64,000 bases of DNA from Diaminobutyricibacter sp049994905 (lineage in GTDB: Bacteria; Actinomycetota; Actinomycetes; Actinomycetales; Microbacteriaceae): positions 1,736,001 through 1,800,000 of the forward strand of contig NZ_CP188258.1 in NCBI RefSeq assembly GCF_049994905.1, read 5' to 3'. This document shows, piece after piece, positions 34,273 to 41,987 of the stretch. Each line of letters begins with the position of its first letter. Position 1 is the first letter of the stretch. A program made the position numbers and the translations under genes. Below the pieces are notes generated by a model. It was not told where the DNA came from. It was given only the letters and a program-made list of their open reading frames with translations, and searched no databases.

Positions 34273-35010
34273 TCGAAGCTGATCTCCTGCCCCTGGGCCT
34301 GTCGGGTGTCGGCGGCGTGGAGCGATGTCGCGATCGTCGGCGATCGCCAGCTGCGCAATGATGAACGCGCGATCGAGCGGACCGGAGGCGAGTTGTCGAC
34401 GGTCCGATCTCGGGGGAGGCGCTGCTGCTCGCGGCTGCTGCTGCTCGAAGCCGGATCGGCTCGCTGCTCGAAGCCGGATCGGCTCGCTGCTCGATGCCGT
34501 CGGGCTGCTGCTCGAAGCTGATCTCCTGCCCCTGGCCCCGTCGTCGGCCTATCGGCCCCTGTGTCGGCGCGGGGCGATCGTGGGCGATCGCCAGCTGCGC
34601 GATGATGAACGCGCGATCGAGCGGACCGGAGGCGAGTTGTCGACGGTCCGATCTCGGGGGAGGCGCTGCTGCTCGAAGCCGGGACCGGCTCGCTGCTCGA
34701 AGCCGGGACCGGCTCGCTGCTCGAATCCGGATCGGCTCCCTGCTCGAAGCCGGGATCGGCTGCTGCTCGAAGCTGATCTCCTGCCCCTGGGCCCGTCGCC
34801 GCCTATCCGCCCCTGTGTCGGCGTGGAGCGATGTCGCGATCGTCTCGGCGGGTGTCGATCGAGCAGACCGGAGGCGAGTTGTCGACGGTCCGATCTCGGG
34901 GGAGGCGCGGCGGCTCCTGCTCGAAGCCGGATCGGCTCGCTGCTCGAAGCCGGATCGGCTCGCTGCTCGATGCCGTCGGGCTCCTTGCTCGAAGCTGATC
35001 TCCTGCCCCC
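34273..35010. repeat. Complex tandem repeat array (~240-bp units with nested 23/24-bp repeats)
   Basis: A segment TCGAAGCTGATCTCCTGCC recurs at 34273, 34512, 34767 and 34989; ACCGGAGGCGAGTTGTCGAC recurs at 34381, 34624 and 34867 (spacing 243 bp). Nested in each unit are runs of 23-24-bp repeats, GCTCGAAGCCGGATCGGCTCGC-like, whose cores (AGCCG-GAT-CGGCT, AGCCGGGACCGGCT) are palindromic: two, four and two good copies. Unit lengths vary (239, 255 and 222 bp by the first marker), which shifts reading frames, so it is not a conserved coding repeat. Confidence 0.85.
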
Positions 35011-35032
35011 GCCCCTGTGTCGGCGTGTGTGT

Positions 35033-35173
35033 GTCTCGATCGGGTTTCGCGCCCGCCGTGAGCAGCACGTCAACGGCATTCGCGAAATCCTCGCCGCCGA
35101 CCTCGACCGCGTCTCACTCGTCGACGAGCCCGCCTACGCAGGCGCACAAGTGATCTCAGTCCGCTCCGCGTGA
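35033..35173 (+). pseudogene. Fragment resembling C-terminus of an HK97-type prohead protease
   Basis: The last 46 residues of an open frame read VSIGFRARREQ, HVNGIREILAADLDRVSL and VDEPAYAGAQVISVR in succession. This follows the end of phage prohead proteases (xSxGFR ... GIRxI...DLxxVSLVxxPAxxGAxVxSVR). The upstream catalytic His/Ser domain is not found; the repeat array stands in its place. It is best read as a remnant of a capsid-module gene; the assignment rests on pattern memory, not a search. Confidence 0.5.
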
Positions 35174-35251
35174 CCTGTCCCGCTCGGCGATCGTGAACGA
35201 GGAACTGATAGCGCATGCCGGGCCGATGTGAAGATTGCACCGGCCGAAAAG

Positions 35252-35665
35252 CTACTGAGTTTCCACGAGAAACGAGGGCAACCCCGCGCAGGTGCTCGGG
35301 ATATTCGCATTTCGGGCTGGGCCTTCGCCGCCGACATCGATCGGGTCGCCGTAACGGTAGTCGCGGCCTCGCCACGTCAGCACGCCGTCATGCCACGATG
35401 CCTCGCCAGCCACGAAGACGAGCACCACCCGTCCCCCGTCTGATCCTTCAAGTCCTACACATCCGTCGACTGGCCGCAACGTCCCGCGGAGCCCCACCCC
35501 GAACATCGTGATCGGCTTAGGGTACGTGGCCAGCTGGCTCGCAGGTTGGAGGTTGATCGACGCCGTGGGCGCCGCGCGAGGCCCACTGGCATTGATCAGC
35601 GAACAGCCCGCGAGGACCGGGAGCACAAGCATCAGCAACACTGCTGAGTAGGCACGGCGAACCAT
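35252..35665 (-). CDS. Small lipoprotein of unknown function (element cargo)
   Basis: 137 aa. The signal peptide ends with lipobox LAGC (Cys21). The mature part has two Cys (DGCVGLEG and STCAGLP), probably a disulfide, and looks like a small beta-rich domain with GVGLRGTLRPVDG. AAGGTGAAGG precedes the ATG. It is the last gene before attR and runs against the other element genes, as accessory cargo often does. A role in blocking phage entry is only a guess from its position. Confidence 0.7.
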   Translation of the reverse strand: MVRRAYSAVLLMLVLPVLAGCSLINASGPRAAPTASINLQPASQLATYPKPITMFGVGLRGTLRPVDGCVGLEGSDGGRVVLVFVAGEASWHDGVLTWRGRDYRYGDPIDVGGEGPARNANIPSTCAGLPSFLVETQ

Positions 35666-35794
35666 GCCTTCACCTTACTCATGCGGGACCCTCAGCGAGC
35701 AACTCGTGGGCGATGTCGCGGGCGTCTCGGGCGTGCCGCGCGGCCCCGCCGCCGCCGCGTGGCACGTAAGTGTCAGCGAATCGCTGCCGAAAGT

Positions 35795-35837
35795 AACCCT
35801 ATTTATAACCCTATTTACCCCAAAAATAACCCTATTT
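35795..35837. repeat. Three AACCCTATTT repeats near attR (possible integrase arm sites)
   Basis: Exact 10-mers at 35795-35804, 35807-35816 and 35828-35837 in an AT-rich patch about 120-160 bp from attR. A related TAACTACCCCATTTA lies at about 27522-27536 near attL. This arrangement suits arm-type sites of a tyrosine integrase. The rest of 35666-35954 shows no gene. Confidence 0.5.
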
Positions 35838-35954
35838 TGAAGGATATTTGAGGATGTCTCGCGAAATAACCCCAGCTAACGCGAGCTCTAAACGCCTGAT
35901 CAGACTATATATTGTTACCCTTCCGGAGACATCGCGAGATATCAAATGCGGTAA

Positions 35955-35992
35955 CAGTGGGTTCAGGGTTCAAGTCCCTGGGGGTGCACCAA
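35955..35992 (+). repeat. attR, 38-bp direct repeat of tRNA-Lys 3' end
   Basis: Identical to 27421-27458. It lacks the 5' half of the tRNA, so it is a remnant, not a gene. The integrated element is therefore 27421-35992, with one repeat copy remaining after excision. Confidence 0.92.
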
Positions 35993-35993
35993 C

Positions 35994-36038
35994 ACAAAAC
36001 CTCCGATCAGCAATGGATTGCGCTGACGGGGGTTTTGT
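35994..36038 (+). terminator. Intrinsic terminator next to attR (likely the ancestral tRNA-Lys terminator)
   Basis: ACAAAACCTCCG (35994-36005) pairs with CGGGGGTTTTGT (36027-36038) with one G-U-type mismatch; inner TCAGC/GCTGA arms pair too. GTTTTGTC closes it. It shares the CCTC(T/C)GATCAGCA segment with the hairpin after attL. Confidence 0.75.
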
Positions 36039-36149
36039 CATCCAGTTGCTGAAAGCGCCGGATGCCAGGGATTGCAAGGAAGCGACGCCGGATCGTGCCG
36101 AGATGAGGCCCGGTGCGGCCGAAGTCTTGACGACTTGTTGTTTGGCCTC

Positions 36150-36509
36150 ATGGGTGTAGCCGGTCTGGCCTCGTCCGTCCTGTTTCTCGTCTACGACTTC
36201 GCCGTGCTCTTGATTGGTGCACGCATCTTTCGCGGAAAAGGGGAGCCGGTGGCCCCTCCGCGCCCGTGGTGGCAGATGACAGCCCGGCAGAAACTCAGTA
36301 ACAATCTCGGTAGTTGGCTGACGGTCCTGACGACTCTCGCGGTGGCAGGCCTTGTGATCTCGTTCTTCGCTCATTTGGGACCCTCGAACCTCGATATCGT
36401 CTTGTTAGTGCTGTACTTCGGAGTTCCGGCCTACCTGTACCTGAATAGTGCGGCCCGGTTGAAGTCCGACCGTGAATCCGAGGAACTTTCTGCGCAGGCG
36501 ATTTCTTAG
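36150..36509 (+). CDS. Small membrane protein of unknown function
   Basis: 119 aa from ATG 36150; the frame is open back to 36072 and the start is unsure. Three hydrophobic helices are visible (LASSVLFLVYDFAVLLIGA; LTVLTTLAVAGLVISFF; LDIVLLVLYFGVPAYLYL) with a WWQMTARQKLSNN stretch between the first two. I recognise no family. It is the first chromosomal gene after the integrated element. Confidence 0.6.
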   Translation: MGVAGLASSVLFLVYDFAVLLIGARIFRGKGEPVAPPRPWWQMTARQKLSNNLGSWLTVLTTLAVAGLVISFFAHLGPSNLDIVLLVLYFGVPAYLYLNSAARLKSDRESEELSAQAIS

Positions 36510-36642
36510 GGCGCTTCAGATATTGACGGCAGAGGCCATTAGTGTCCGGCTTGGCGACCCAGTCGAGTGATCGTCACTTTTTTCGACCACCAGCGCGGCG
36601 TGAGGCGTAGCCTGACAGCGGGGCGCAACGAGGAGGCCGCAC

Positions 36643-37026
36643 ATGCTGGGCACAGGCAGGATCTCGGCGGTGCTGACCAGCACCGATTTGGCTCTAACCC
36701 AGGAATTCTACGAGAAACAGGTCGGGCTCACGCTGTCGCCCGAGACGATCCCGAACCATCTGTTGTTCGAGTCGCCTGACGGATCGACCCTGCTCGTCTA
36801 CGGACGTCCCGGCGGCAACAAGGCCGACCATACCCAGGTCCGGTTTTGGTCGCGAGACATCGACAGCGACGTGAAGGAACTGGCCGCGCGCGGCGTCGTG
36901 TTCGAAGAATACGACTTTCCCAAACTCAAGACCGTCGACCACATCGCGACGACTGTGGGCATCGGAAAGTCGGCGTGGTTCAAGGACCCCGACGGCAACA
37001 TCCTTGCTCTATTCCAGCCGGAATAG
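36643..37026 (+). CDS. VOC (glyoxalase/bleomycin resistance) superfamily protein
   Basis: 127 aa, one VOC domain made of two beta-alpha-beta-beta-beta repeats, with FYEKQVGLTLSPE in the first and AWFKDPDGNILALFQ in the second. GGAGG lies 8 bp upstream of the ATG. The second-repeat Glu common in metal-binding members is replaced here by Gln or lies elsewhere. The substrate is unknown. It is monocistronic, followed 40 bp away by a convergent gene. Confidence 0.85.
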   Translation: MLGTGRISAVLTSTDLALTQEFYEKQVGLTLSPETIPNHLLFESPDGSTLLVYGRPGGNKADHTQVRFWSRDIDSDVKELAARGVVFEEYDFPKLKTVDHIATTVGIGKSAWFKDPDGNILALFQPE

Positions 37027-37065
37027 GCTTCTGACCGCCCGCGCCGGCGAGTGGATGAAGGGCCT

Positions 37066-37755
37066 TCAGGTGAGGTCTGGTGCCGGCTTTCTCACGTGAC
37101 CGATCGTGGCGACCGCGATGACGATGATCGCGGCGATGGCCAGCCCGAGGGCGATCTGGACATGGAGCGCGGCAGCGCCGACGAGTGCTCCGAGTCCGAT
37201 CAGCACCACCGCGCCGGCTCGGCGCTTCCACGCCTGACCCGTTTTCGCACCCAGCACGGAGTCCGCGGCGAGGCCCGTGAGCGTCGACGTGACGACGACC
37301 GTGGTGACGTCCTTTACCGCGATGTGGCGAGCCGCCGCGGCCTGCATTCCCATCGCCATACCGAGCGCGCCTGTCGCGATGTACTGGAGGGGAAGCGGCA
37401 CGGCGCCGCCGAACGGAGCCAGCACGACCGCAGCGGCGGCGAGGATTCCACCGACGACGGTGAAAAGCGTCGTCGATCGGTGGGTCCAGCCGGCGGGGAT
37501 GGGCCGCAGCACGCGCCCGGCGATCGCCGCGCCGGCCATGAAGAGCACGAGGGCGACGACCGGGCCGATGACCGGAAGATGGTCTGCGCCGAGCAGGCCC
37601 ATGCCGAGGATGACCACGTTGCCGGTCATGTTTCCGGTGAAGACGCGGTCGAGTCCGAGGTAACCGACAGCATCGATCATGCCGGTCGAGAACGTGAGCG
37701 CCAGCATGAGGATCAGGTGAAGTCGTTCGTGGTCAGTAGGGTTCGCGGCCGTCAT
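37066..37755 (-). CDS. DUF1275 (YoaK-like) membrane protein
   Basis: 229 aa with six helices. DUF1275 marks are GMIDAVGYLGLDRVFTGNMTGN and ALGMAMGMQAAAARH with DVTTVVVTSTLTGLA. The function of the family is not established. GAGGAG precedes the ATG. It lies downstream of the sigma factor gene on the same strand, but 51 bp apart. Confidence 0.88.
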   Translation of the reverse strand: MTAANPTDHERLHLILMLALTFSTGMIDAVGYLGLDRVFTGNMTGNVVILGMGLLGADHLPVIGPVVALVLFMAGAAIAGRVLRPIPAGWTHRSTTLFTVVGGILAAAAVVLAPFGGAVPLPLQYIATGALGMAMGMQAAAARHIAVKDVTTVVVTSTLTGLAADSVLGAKTGQAWKRRAGAVVLIGLGALVGAAALHVQIALGLAIAAIIVIAVATIGHVRKPAPDLT

Positions 37756-37806
37756 GGTTCTCCTCGATGTTCGGGCACGCGGCGTGCTGAGCCCGACCGC
37801 GAAATC

Positions 37807-39075
37807 CTATCCGTTCGGCTCGTGCAGACCGTTCCCGTTGTCCACGGGCCGTGCTCGAAGGTTGTCGCGTGCCCGTTCGAAATAGTCGCGTTCGGCGGTG
37901 TTCCCGGCGAGTGCGATCGCCGCGGCGTAGGCCTGCGCGGCGTCTGCGGGCCGACCGGTTCGACGGAGCAGGTCTGCCCTGACGGCGTGAAAGGCGGCGA
38001 CCTCGGTGAGGTCCAGGGATTCGACTGACGTCAGTGCCGCATCCGGACCTTCGACCTCCGCCGCTGCGACCGCGCGATTCAGCGCGACGATCGGTGTCGG
38101 CGCGATCGCGAGGAGCTGGTCGTAGAGCTGAAGGATCTGGTGCCAGTCCGTGTCAGCGGGCGTCCGTGCATCGGTGTGCACCGCGTTGATGGCCGCCTGG
38201 AGCTGATACGGCCCTGGGCGATTGCGGCGAAGACACTGTCGCACGAGGTCCTGGCCCTCCTCGATCAGCGCCCTGTTCCAAGCCGTTCGGTCCTGCTCCG
38301 TGAGCAGGACGAGTTCGCCGCTCGCGGTCACGCGGGCGGGACGTCGTGCCTGGATGAGCAGCATGAGCGCGAGGAGGCCGAGGGCTTCCGGTTCGTCGGG
38401 CATCAGCTCCGCAAGAAGGCGTCCGAGGCGGATCGCCTCCGTGCACAGGTCGTCGCGGGTCAGGCTCTCGCCGGAGTGCGCCGAATACCCCTCGTTGAAG
38501 ATCAGGTAGATCACGGTGAGAACCGAGGTCAGGCGTTCCGGGAGGTCGGCGTCGCGGGGGACGCGGAAGGGGATGCGCGCGTCCCGGATCTTGCCTTTCG
38601 CCCGGACGATGCGTTGGGCCATGGTCGTCTCAGGGACGAGAAACGCCTGCGCTATCTCTGGCGTCGTCAAACCGCCGAGGAGGCGCAACGTCAACGCGAC
38701 CTGAGCCTGACGACTGAGCGCAGGATGGCAGCAGGTGAAGATCAGGCGGAGACGTTCGTCGTACACCGGACCCTCCTCAGGTGGGGGCGACTGCGCATGG
38801 ATCAGGGCCGCTTCCGCGTGCCGGTCGTGTCGGCTGGCTTCGCGCCGGAGCCGGTCGATCCCACGGTTGCGCGCTGTCGTGATGATCCAGCCGGCCGGGC
38901 TGGGCGGGACACCGGAACCGGGCCACCGCTGCAATGCGATCTCGAACGCATCCTGCACCGCATCTTCGGCGATGTCGATGTCGCCGAAGATGCGGCAGAG
39001 GACGGCGACCGCCCTTCCGTACTCGGCGCGGAACACCGAGGCGATCGAGGGGTTCGCAGGTGTCGATGTCGGCAT
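37807..39075 (-). CDS. ECF RNA polymerase sigma factor with TPR-like C-terminus (ECF42 type)
   Basis: 422 aa from ATG 39075. Sigma region 2 (about 12-75: FGDIDIAEDAVQDAFEIAL; WIITTARNRGIDRLRR) and region 4 (about 115-170: LRLLGGLTTPEIAQAFLVPE, TTMAQRIVRAKGKIR) are followed by a ~230-residue helical repeat domain that is typical of the ECF42 group. The upstream gene encodes a DGPF/YCII protein, the known ECF42 partner. No anti-sigma factor is present; the C-terminal domain is thought to control activity in this group. Confidence 0.92.
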   Translation of the reverse strand: MPTSTPANPSIASVFRAEYGRAVAVLCRIFGDIDIAEDAVQDAFEIALQRWPGSGVPPSPAGWIITTARNRGIDRLRREASRHDRHAEAALIHAQSPPPEEGPVYDERLRLIFTCCHPALSRQAQVALTLRLLGGLTTPEIAQAFLVPETTMAQRIVRAKGKIRDARIPFRVPRDADLPERLTSVLTVIYLIFNEGYSAHSGESLTRDDLCTEAIRLGRLLAELMPDEPEALGLLALMLLIQARRPARVTASGELVLLTEQDRTAWNRALIEEGQDLVRQCLRRNRPGPYQLQAAINAVHTDARTPADTDWHQILQLYDQLLAIAPTPIVALNRAVAAAEVEGPDAALTSVESLDLTEVAAFHAVRADLLRRTGRPADAAQAYAAAIALAGNTAERDYFERARDNLRARPVDNGNGLHEPNG

Positions 39076-39082
39076 CCGGGCC

Positions 39083-39430
39083 TTACTCGCTCTGGATGGG
39101 CCGGACCTCGATCGGCACGGTGATCGCCTGGGCCATACGGCGACCCCAGTTGAGCGCCGCATCGAGATCAGACGCCTCGATGATCGAAAAGCCGCCGAGC
39201 ACTTCCTTGCTCTCGACGTAAGGACCGTCGGTCACGAGAATCTCGCCCGCCGTCGGCGTGAGCACCGTTGCGGTGCTCGGGGGATAGAGGCCGCCCGCGA
39301 ACACCCAGGCTCCTGCGCTGCGGAGATCGGCGTTCACCACCTCGAGATTTGCGGAGATCTGTGCGAGCGTCTCGGGGTCGGGCATCGTCCCGCCCTCCGG
39401 GTAGTAGACGCTGAGCAGGTACTGGCTCAT
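39083..39430 (-). CDS. YCII/DGPF domain protein (ECF42 partner)
   Basis: 115 aa from ATG 39430 with GGAGG upstream. It starts MSQYLLSVYYPEGG and carries VTDGPYVESKEVLGGF, the DGPF-type motif, and a closing AITVPIEVRPI. Such proteins sit with ECF42 sigma factors and are usually their targets; the biochemical role is unknown. It is 7 bp upstream of the sigma gene. Confidence 0.92.
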   Translation of the reverse strand: MSQYLLSVYYPEGGTMPDPETLAQISANLEVVNADLRSAGAWVFAGGLYPPSTATVLTPTAGEILVTDGPYVESKEVLGGFSIIEASDLDAALNWGRRMAQAITVPIEVRPIQSE

Positions 39431-39506
39431 GATTCCTCCAGGATGTTCGGCCGGCAGGCTGCCGGCTCTCACCTTCTACACGAACGGGGTGCGCCGAATT
39501 CGACAG

Positions 39507-40301
39507 CTACAGTCCTTTGACGAGACCGCCGTCGATCATGAAATCCGAGCCGTTGACATTCCCAGCCCGATTGCTTGCGAGAAGCAGAACCAGGTCTGCC
39601 ACCTCCTCCGGCTTGGTGAACCGGCCGGTGGTGAAGCCGCCCTGCGCTTCGATGGCATTCGCTTTCGCCGTCTCGAAGTCTGTGCCTGTTGCCGCGGCGA
39701 TCGTTGCGGCCACACCGTGTTCGCCGAGCCAGAGCGGCGTCTCAACGGGGCCGGGACTGACCGTGTTGAAGCGGAGACCCCGGGAGCCGTACTCCTTCGA
39801 GAGGGATTTCGAGACGTTCCACAGGGCGGCCTTGGCAGCGGAGTAGTCGAGGACGCCCGGATCGGGCAGATAGGCGTTGACGGATGCGACCGTCACGACA
39901 TTTCCGGAACCACGCTCGAGGAGAAGCGGGATCGCAGCACGTGTTGTGCGGATCGCGGCGAGAAGAGTCAGGTTCAAGGTCGCCAGCCATTCCTCGTCGC
40001 TGATCGCAAGGAATCCTTCGGTGCGTGGAGTGAGTGCCCCGACATTGTTGACGACGATATCGAGACCGCCGAAATGGGCGCTTCGGGCAACCAGTTCCGA
40101 CGCACCGGTCGGTGTGGACAGGTCGACGGGCACGGCAAGGACCTTCGCTGTCGCCTCGAGATCGGTGAGTTCGCCTCCGACGTCCCGCGCGCCCGCGACG
40201 ACGGACGCACCCTCGTCGACCAGGGCCCGTGTGATGGCGAGGCCGATGCCCTTACTGGCCCCGGTCACGACCGCTACTTTTCCTGTCAGGTTCAGCTCCA
40301 T
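39507..40301 (-). CDS. Classical short-chain dehydrogenase/reductase
   Basis: 264 aa. Cofactor motif TGASKGIG, structural NNVG, catalytic Ser in VASVNAYLP and YxxxK in DYSAAKAALWN, and the C-terminal GSDFMIDGGLVKG. It is an NAD(P)-dependent oxidoreductase of unknown substrate. It runs on the same strand as the DGPF/sigma pair, 76 bp before it. Confidence 0.92.
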   Translation of the reverse strand: MELNLTGKVAVVTGASKGIGLAITRALVDEGASVVAGARDVGGELTDLEATAKVLAVPVDLSTPTGASELVARSAHFGGLDIVVNNVGALTPRTEGFLAISDEEWLATLNLTLLAAIRTTRAAIPLLLERGSGNVVTVASVNAYLPDPGVLDYSAAKAALWNVSKSLSKEYGSRGLRFNTVSPGPVETPLWLGEHGVAATIAAATGTDFETAKANAIEAQGGFTTGRFTKPEEVADLVLLLASNRAGNVNGSDFMIDGGLVKGL

Positions 40302-40331
40302 GAGGCCGAACGTATGGTGCGTGTCGATGCG

Positions 40332-40360
40332 CTGTCAAGGAATCGGGCTCTCACTAAGCT
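40332..40360 (+). promoter_or_regulatory. Leaderless-type promoter of DUF732 lipoprotein gene
   Basis: CTGTCA (40332-40337), 17-bp spacer, TAAGCT (40355-40360); the ATG at 40367 is 7 nt past the -10, the same geometry as at 18524-18559. No ribosome-binding site precedes the ATG. Confidence 0.6.
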
Positions 40361-40366
40361 GACCGC

Positions 40367-40705
40367 ATGAAGCGCATGCCATTCTGGCTGATCCTGGTTG
40401 TGATGCTGTCCGGCTGCGCCGCACCGACTACCGTGTCCAGCACGCCGGTGAGTTCTGTGCCGGAGGCGAACTATTTCGCCGCAGTCCGGCAATCCGTGCC
40501 CCTTTTTGCCGGCGACACCGACGACCAATTGCGCTCAGGTGGAAAGTCCGTATGCCAACTGATGGCTGTCGACCCGAGCGGGCCACAGGCCGCGGCGCAG
40601 GCCGAGCTGACCCAAGCCGGCCTTGATGCGACCGAATCAGCCACGTTCATTGCTGCCTCCGTTGCGGAGTATTGCCCGGAGCATCAGGGCGATCTCTCCA
40701 AGTAA
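40367..40705 (+). CDS. DUF732 lipoprotein
   Basis: 112 aa. The lipobox is LSGC (Cys17). The mature domain has GGKSVCQLMAVD and SVAEYCPEH, the paired Cys of DUF732, which are small secreted helical domains common in actinobacteria. Function unknown. Divergent from the SDR gene. Confidence 0.85.
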   Translation: MKRMPFWLILVVMLSGCAAPTTVSSTPVSSVPEANYFAAVRQSVPLFAGDTDDQLRSGGKSVCQLMAVDPSGPQAAAQAELTQAGLDATESATFIAASVAEYCPEHQGDLSK

Positions 40706-40836
40706 GCGGAAATACCCACCGCGCCCTTTCGCCTTCGGGTGCCCGCTCCTAGACTGGCGACCAGTGCAGGCCTGACGTCGCGGTCGTCCGCGACCACCGG
40801 CTCGACCGGCGCTCGACCTAGAGGGGGAACGCTCGC

Positions 40837-41961
40837 ATGGAGTATAAAGACATCCCGACCAGGGCCGACATCGAACGAATTGCGGCCATTCGAGAACCCG
40901 GAAGCGTATCGATCTACCTCCGATCCGGACCGCTCCCCGCCGACGCGGATATCGCCCGAATCGAATTGAAGAACCATCTCGCACAAGCGCTCCGCGACCT
41001 TGAAGCGAACAAGATCCCGAAGGCCCAGATTGCGGCTGTCGCGGCAGAAGGCGAGGTCATCGTCGAGAACCGGGACTTCTGGCGGTATCAGTCGCGAAGC
41101 CTGGTTGTGTTCCTCAACGGCACCGTCAGCGAGACGTTCCGGCTGCCCAACCGGCTCTCCTCATCCTGCGATGTGTCTGACCGGTTCTACATCAAGCCGC
41201 TACTGCGAACGGTGACGTTCCCGCAGTCGGCCTACATCCTCGCTCTCGCCCAGAACTCGGTTCGACTGGTGAAGATCTCCCCGGAGGCACCCGCCGAGGT
41301 CGTCGACGTTGCCGGTATGCCGCACGACCTCACGAGCTTCGTAGGACGAACGACGATCGACGACCGCAGTTCTGCAGGACGCGTGCGCGGGTCCGAGGGG
41401 CAGAAAGTCCGGATGCTCGAATACTCGCAGGCGATCGACCGCGCCCTGCATTCCGTGCTTGCGAACTCCACACAACCGCTCATCGTCGCGGCCGCGGAAC
41501 CACTGCTCGGCATCTACCGCGGGGTTTGCGACTACCCGCGCCTGGTTGAAGCGGCGATCACGGGAAATCCCGAAGAGCGCAGCGAAGAGGAACTCGCGAC
41601 CGCTGCACGCGGGATCCTCGACCAGCTGTACGCACAAAAGATTGCTGAACTCAAAGACGATTTCGAAGCCCGCATGGCTGCGGGGACGGCGACCGGTGAC
41701 CTCAGCGACATCGCCCGTGCAGCGACCTATGGCGCGGTCGAGACCCTGATCTTCGACATCGACCGTCGGGTGCCGGGAACGATCGACGACGAGACGGGAG
41801 TGATCACGTTCGCGGACGACGACGAAGGCGAGTCGAACTATGGCGTGATCGACGAGATCCTGCGACGCTCACTCACGTCGAAAGCGAAAGTGTTCGCGGT
41901 CCGCGCCGAGGACGTTCCGGGTGGCGGTGCGGCGGCCGCAGCGGTGCGGTTCCCCATCTGA
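40837..41961 (+). CDS. baeRF-family protein (archaeo-eukaryotic release-factor-like)
   Basis: 374 aa. It has the eRF1-like three-part form of bacterial baeRF proteins: VSIYLRSGPLPADADIARIE at the N-terminus, a middle domain with LALAQNSVRLVKISP, and a C-terminal domain ending with VFAVRAEDVPGGG. The family is thought to act on stalled ribosomes or nucleic acids, but no member of this subgroup has a proven role. AGGGGGAAC precedes the ATG. Confidence 0.82.
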   Translation: MEYKDIPTRADIERIAAIREPGSVSIYLRSGPLPADADIARIELKNHLAQALRDLEANKIPKAQIAAVAAEGEVIVENRDFWRYQSRSLVVFLNGTVSETFRLPNRLSSSCDVSDRFYIKPLLRTVTFPQSAYILALAQNSVRLVKISPEAPAEVVDVAGMPHDLTSFVGRTTIDDRSSAGRVRGSEGQKVRMLEYSQAIDRALHSVLANSTQPLIVAAAEPLLGIYRGVCDYPRLVEAAITGNPEERSEEELATAARGILDQLYAQKIAELKDDFEARMAAGTATGDLSDIARAATYGAVETLIFDIDRRVPGTIDDETGVITFADDDEGESNYGVIDEILRRSLTSKAKVFAVRAEDVPGGGAAAAAVRFPI

Positions 41962-41987
41962 CATCCCGACACGGAGTCTCCTACCCA

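Noticed and set aside
34273..35010. CRISPR array
   Set aside because: Repeats are tandem or nested without unique spacers of even size, and no cas genes are present in the window.
34325..35032. Plus-strand open frame through the repeat array joined to the prohead-protease-like end
   Set aside because: The upstream part is low-complexity repeat translation (Cys/Arg/Ser-rich) without a domain or ribosome-binding site; only the last 46 residues look like real protein sequence.
33527..35068. 513-codon open frame on the minus strand, opposite the repeat array
   Set aside because: It is kept open by GC-rich repeats, runs antisense through 33458-33910 and crosses repeat units whose lengths are not multiples of three, so the repeated peptide changes frame; Arg/Ser-rich low-complexity content and no start signals.
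35955..36038. Second tRNA-Lys gene
   Set aside because: Only the 3' half with T-arm and CCA is present; the 5' acceptor, D-arm and anticodon loop are missing. It is attR.
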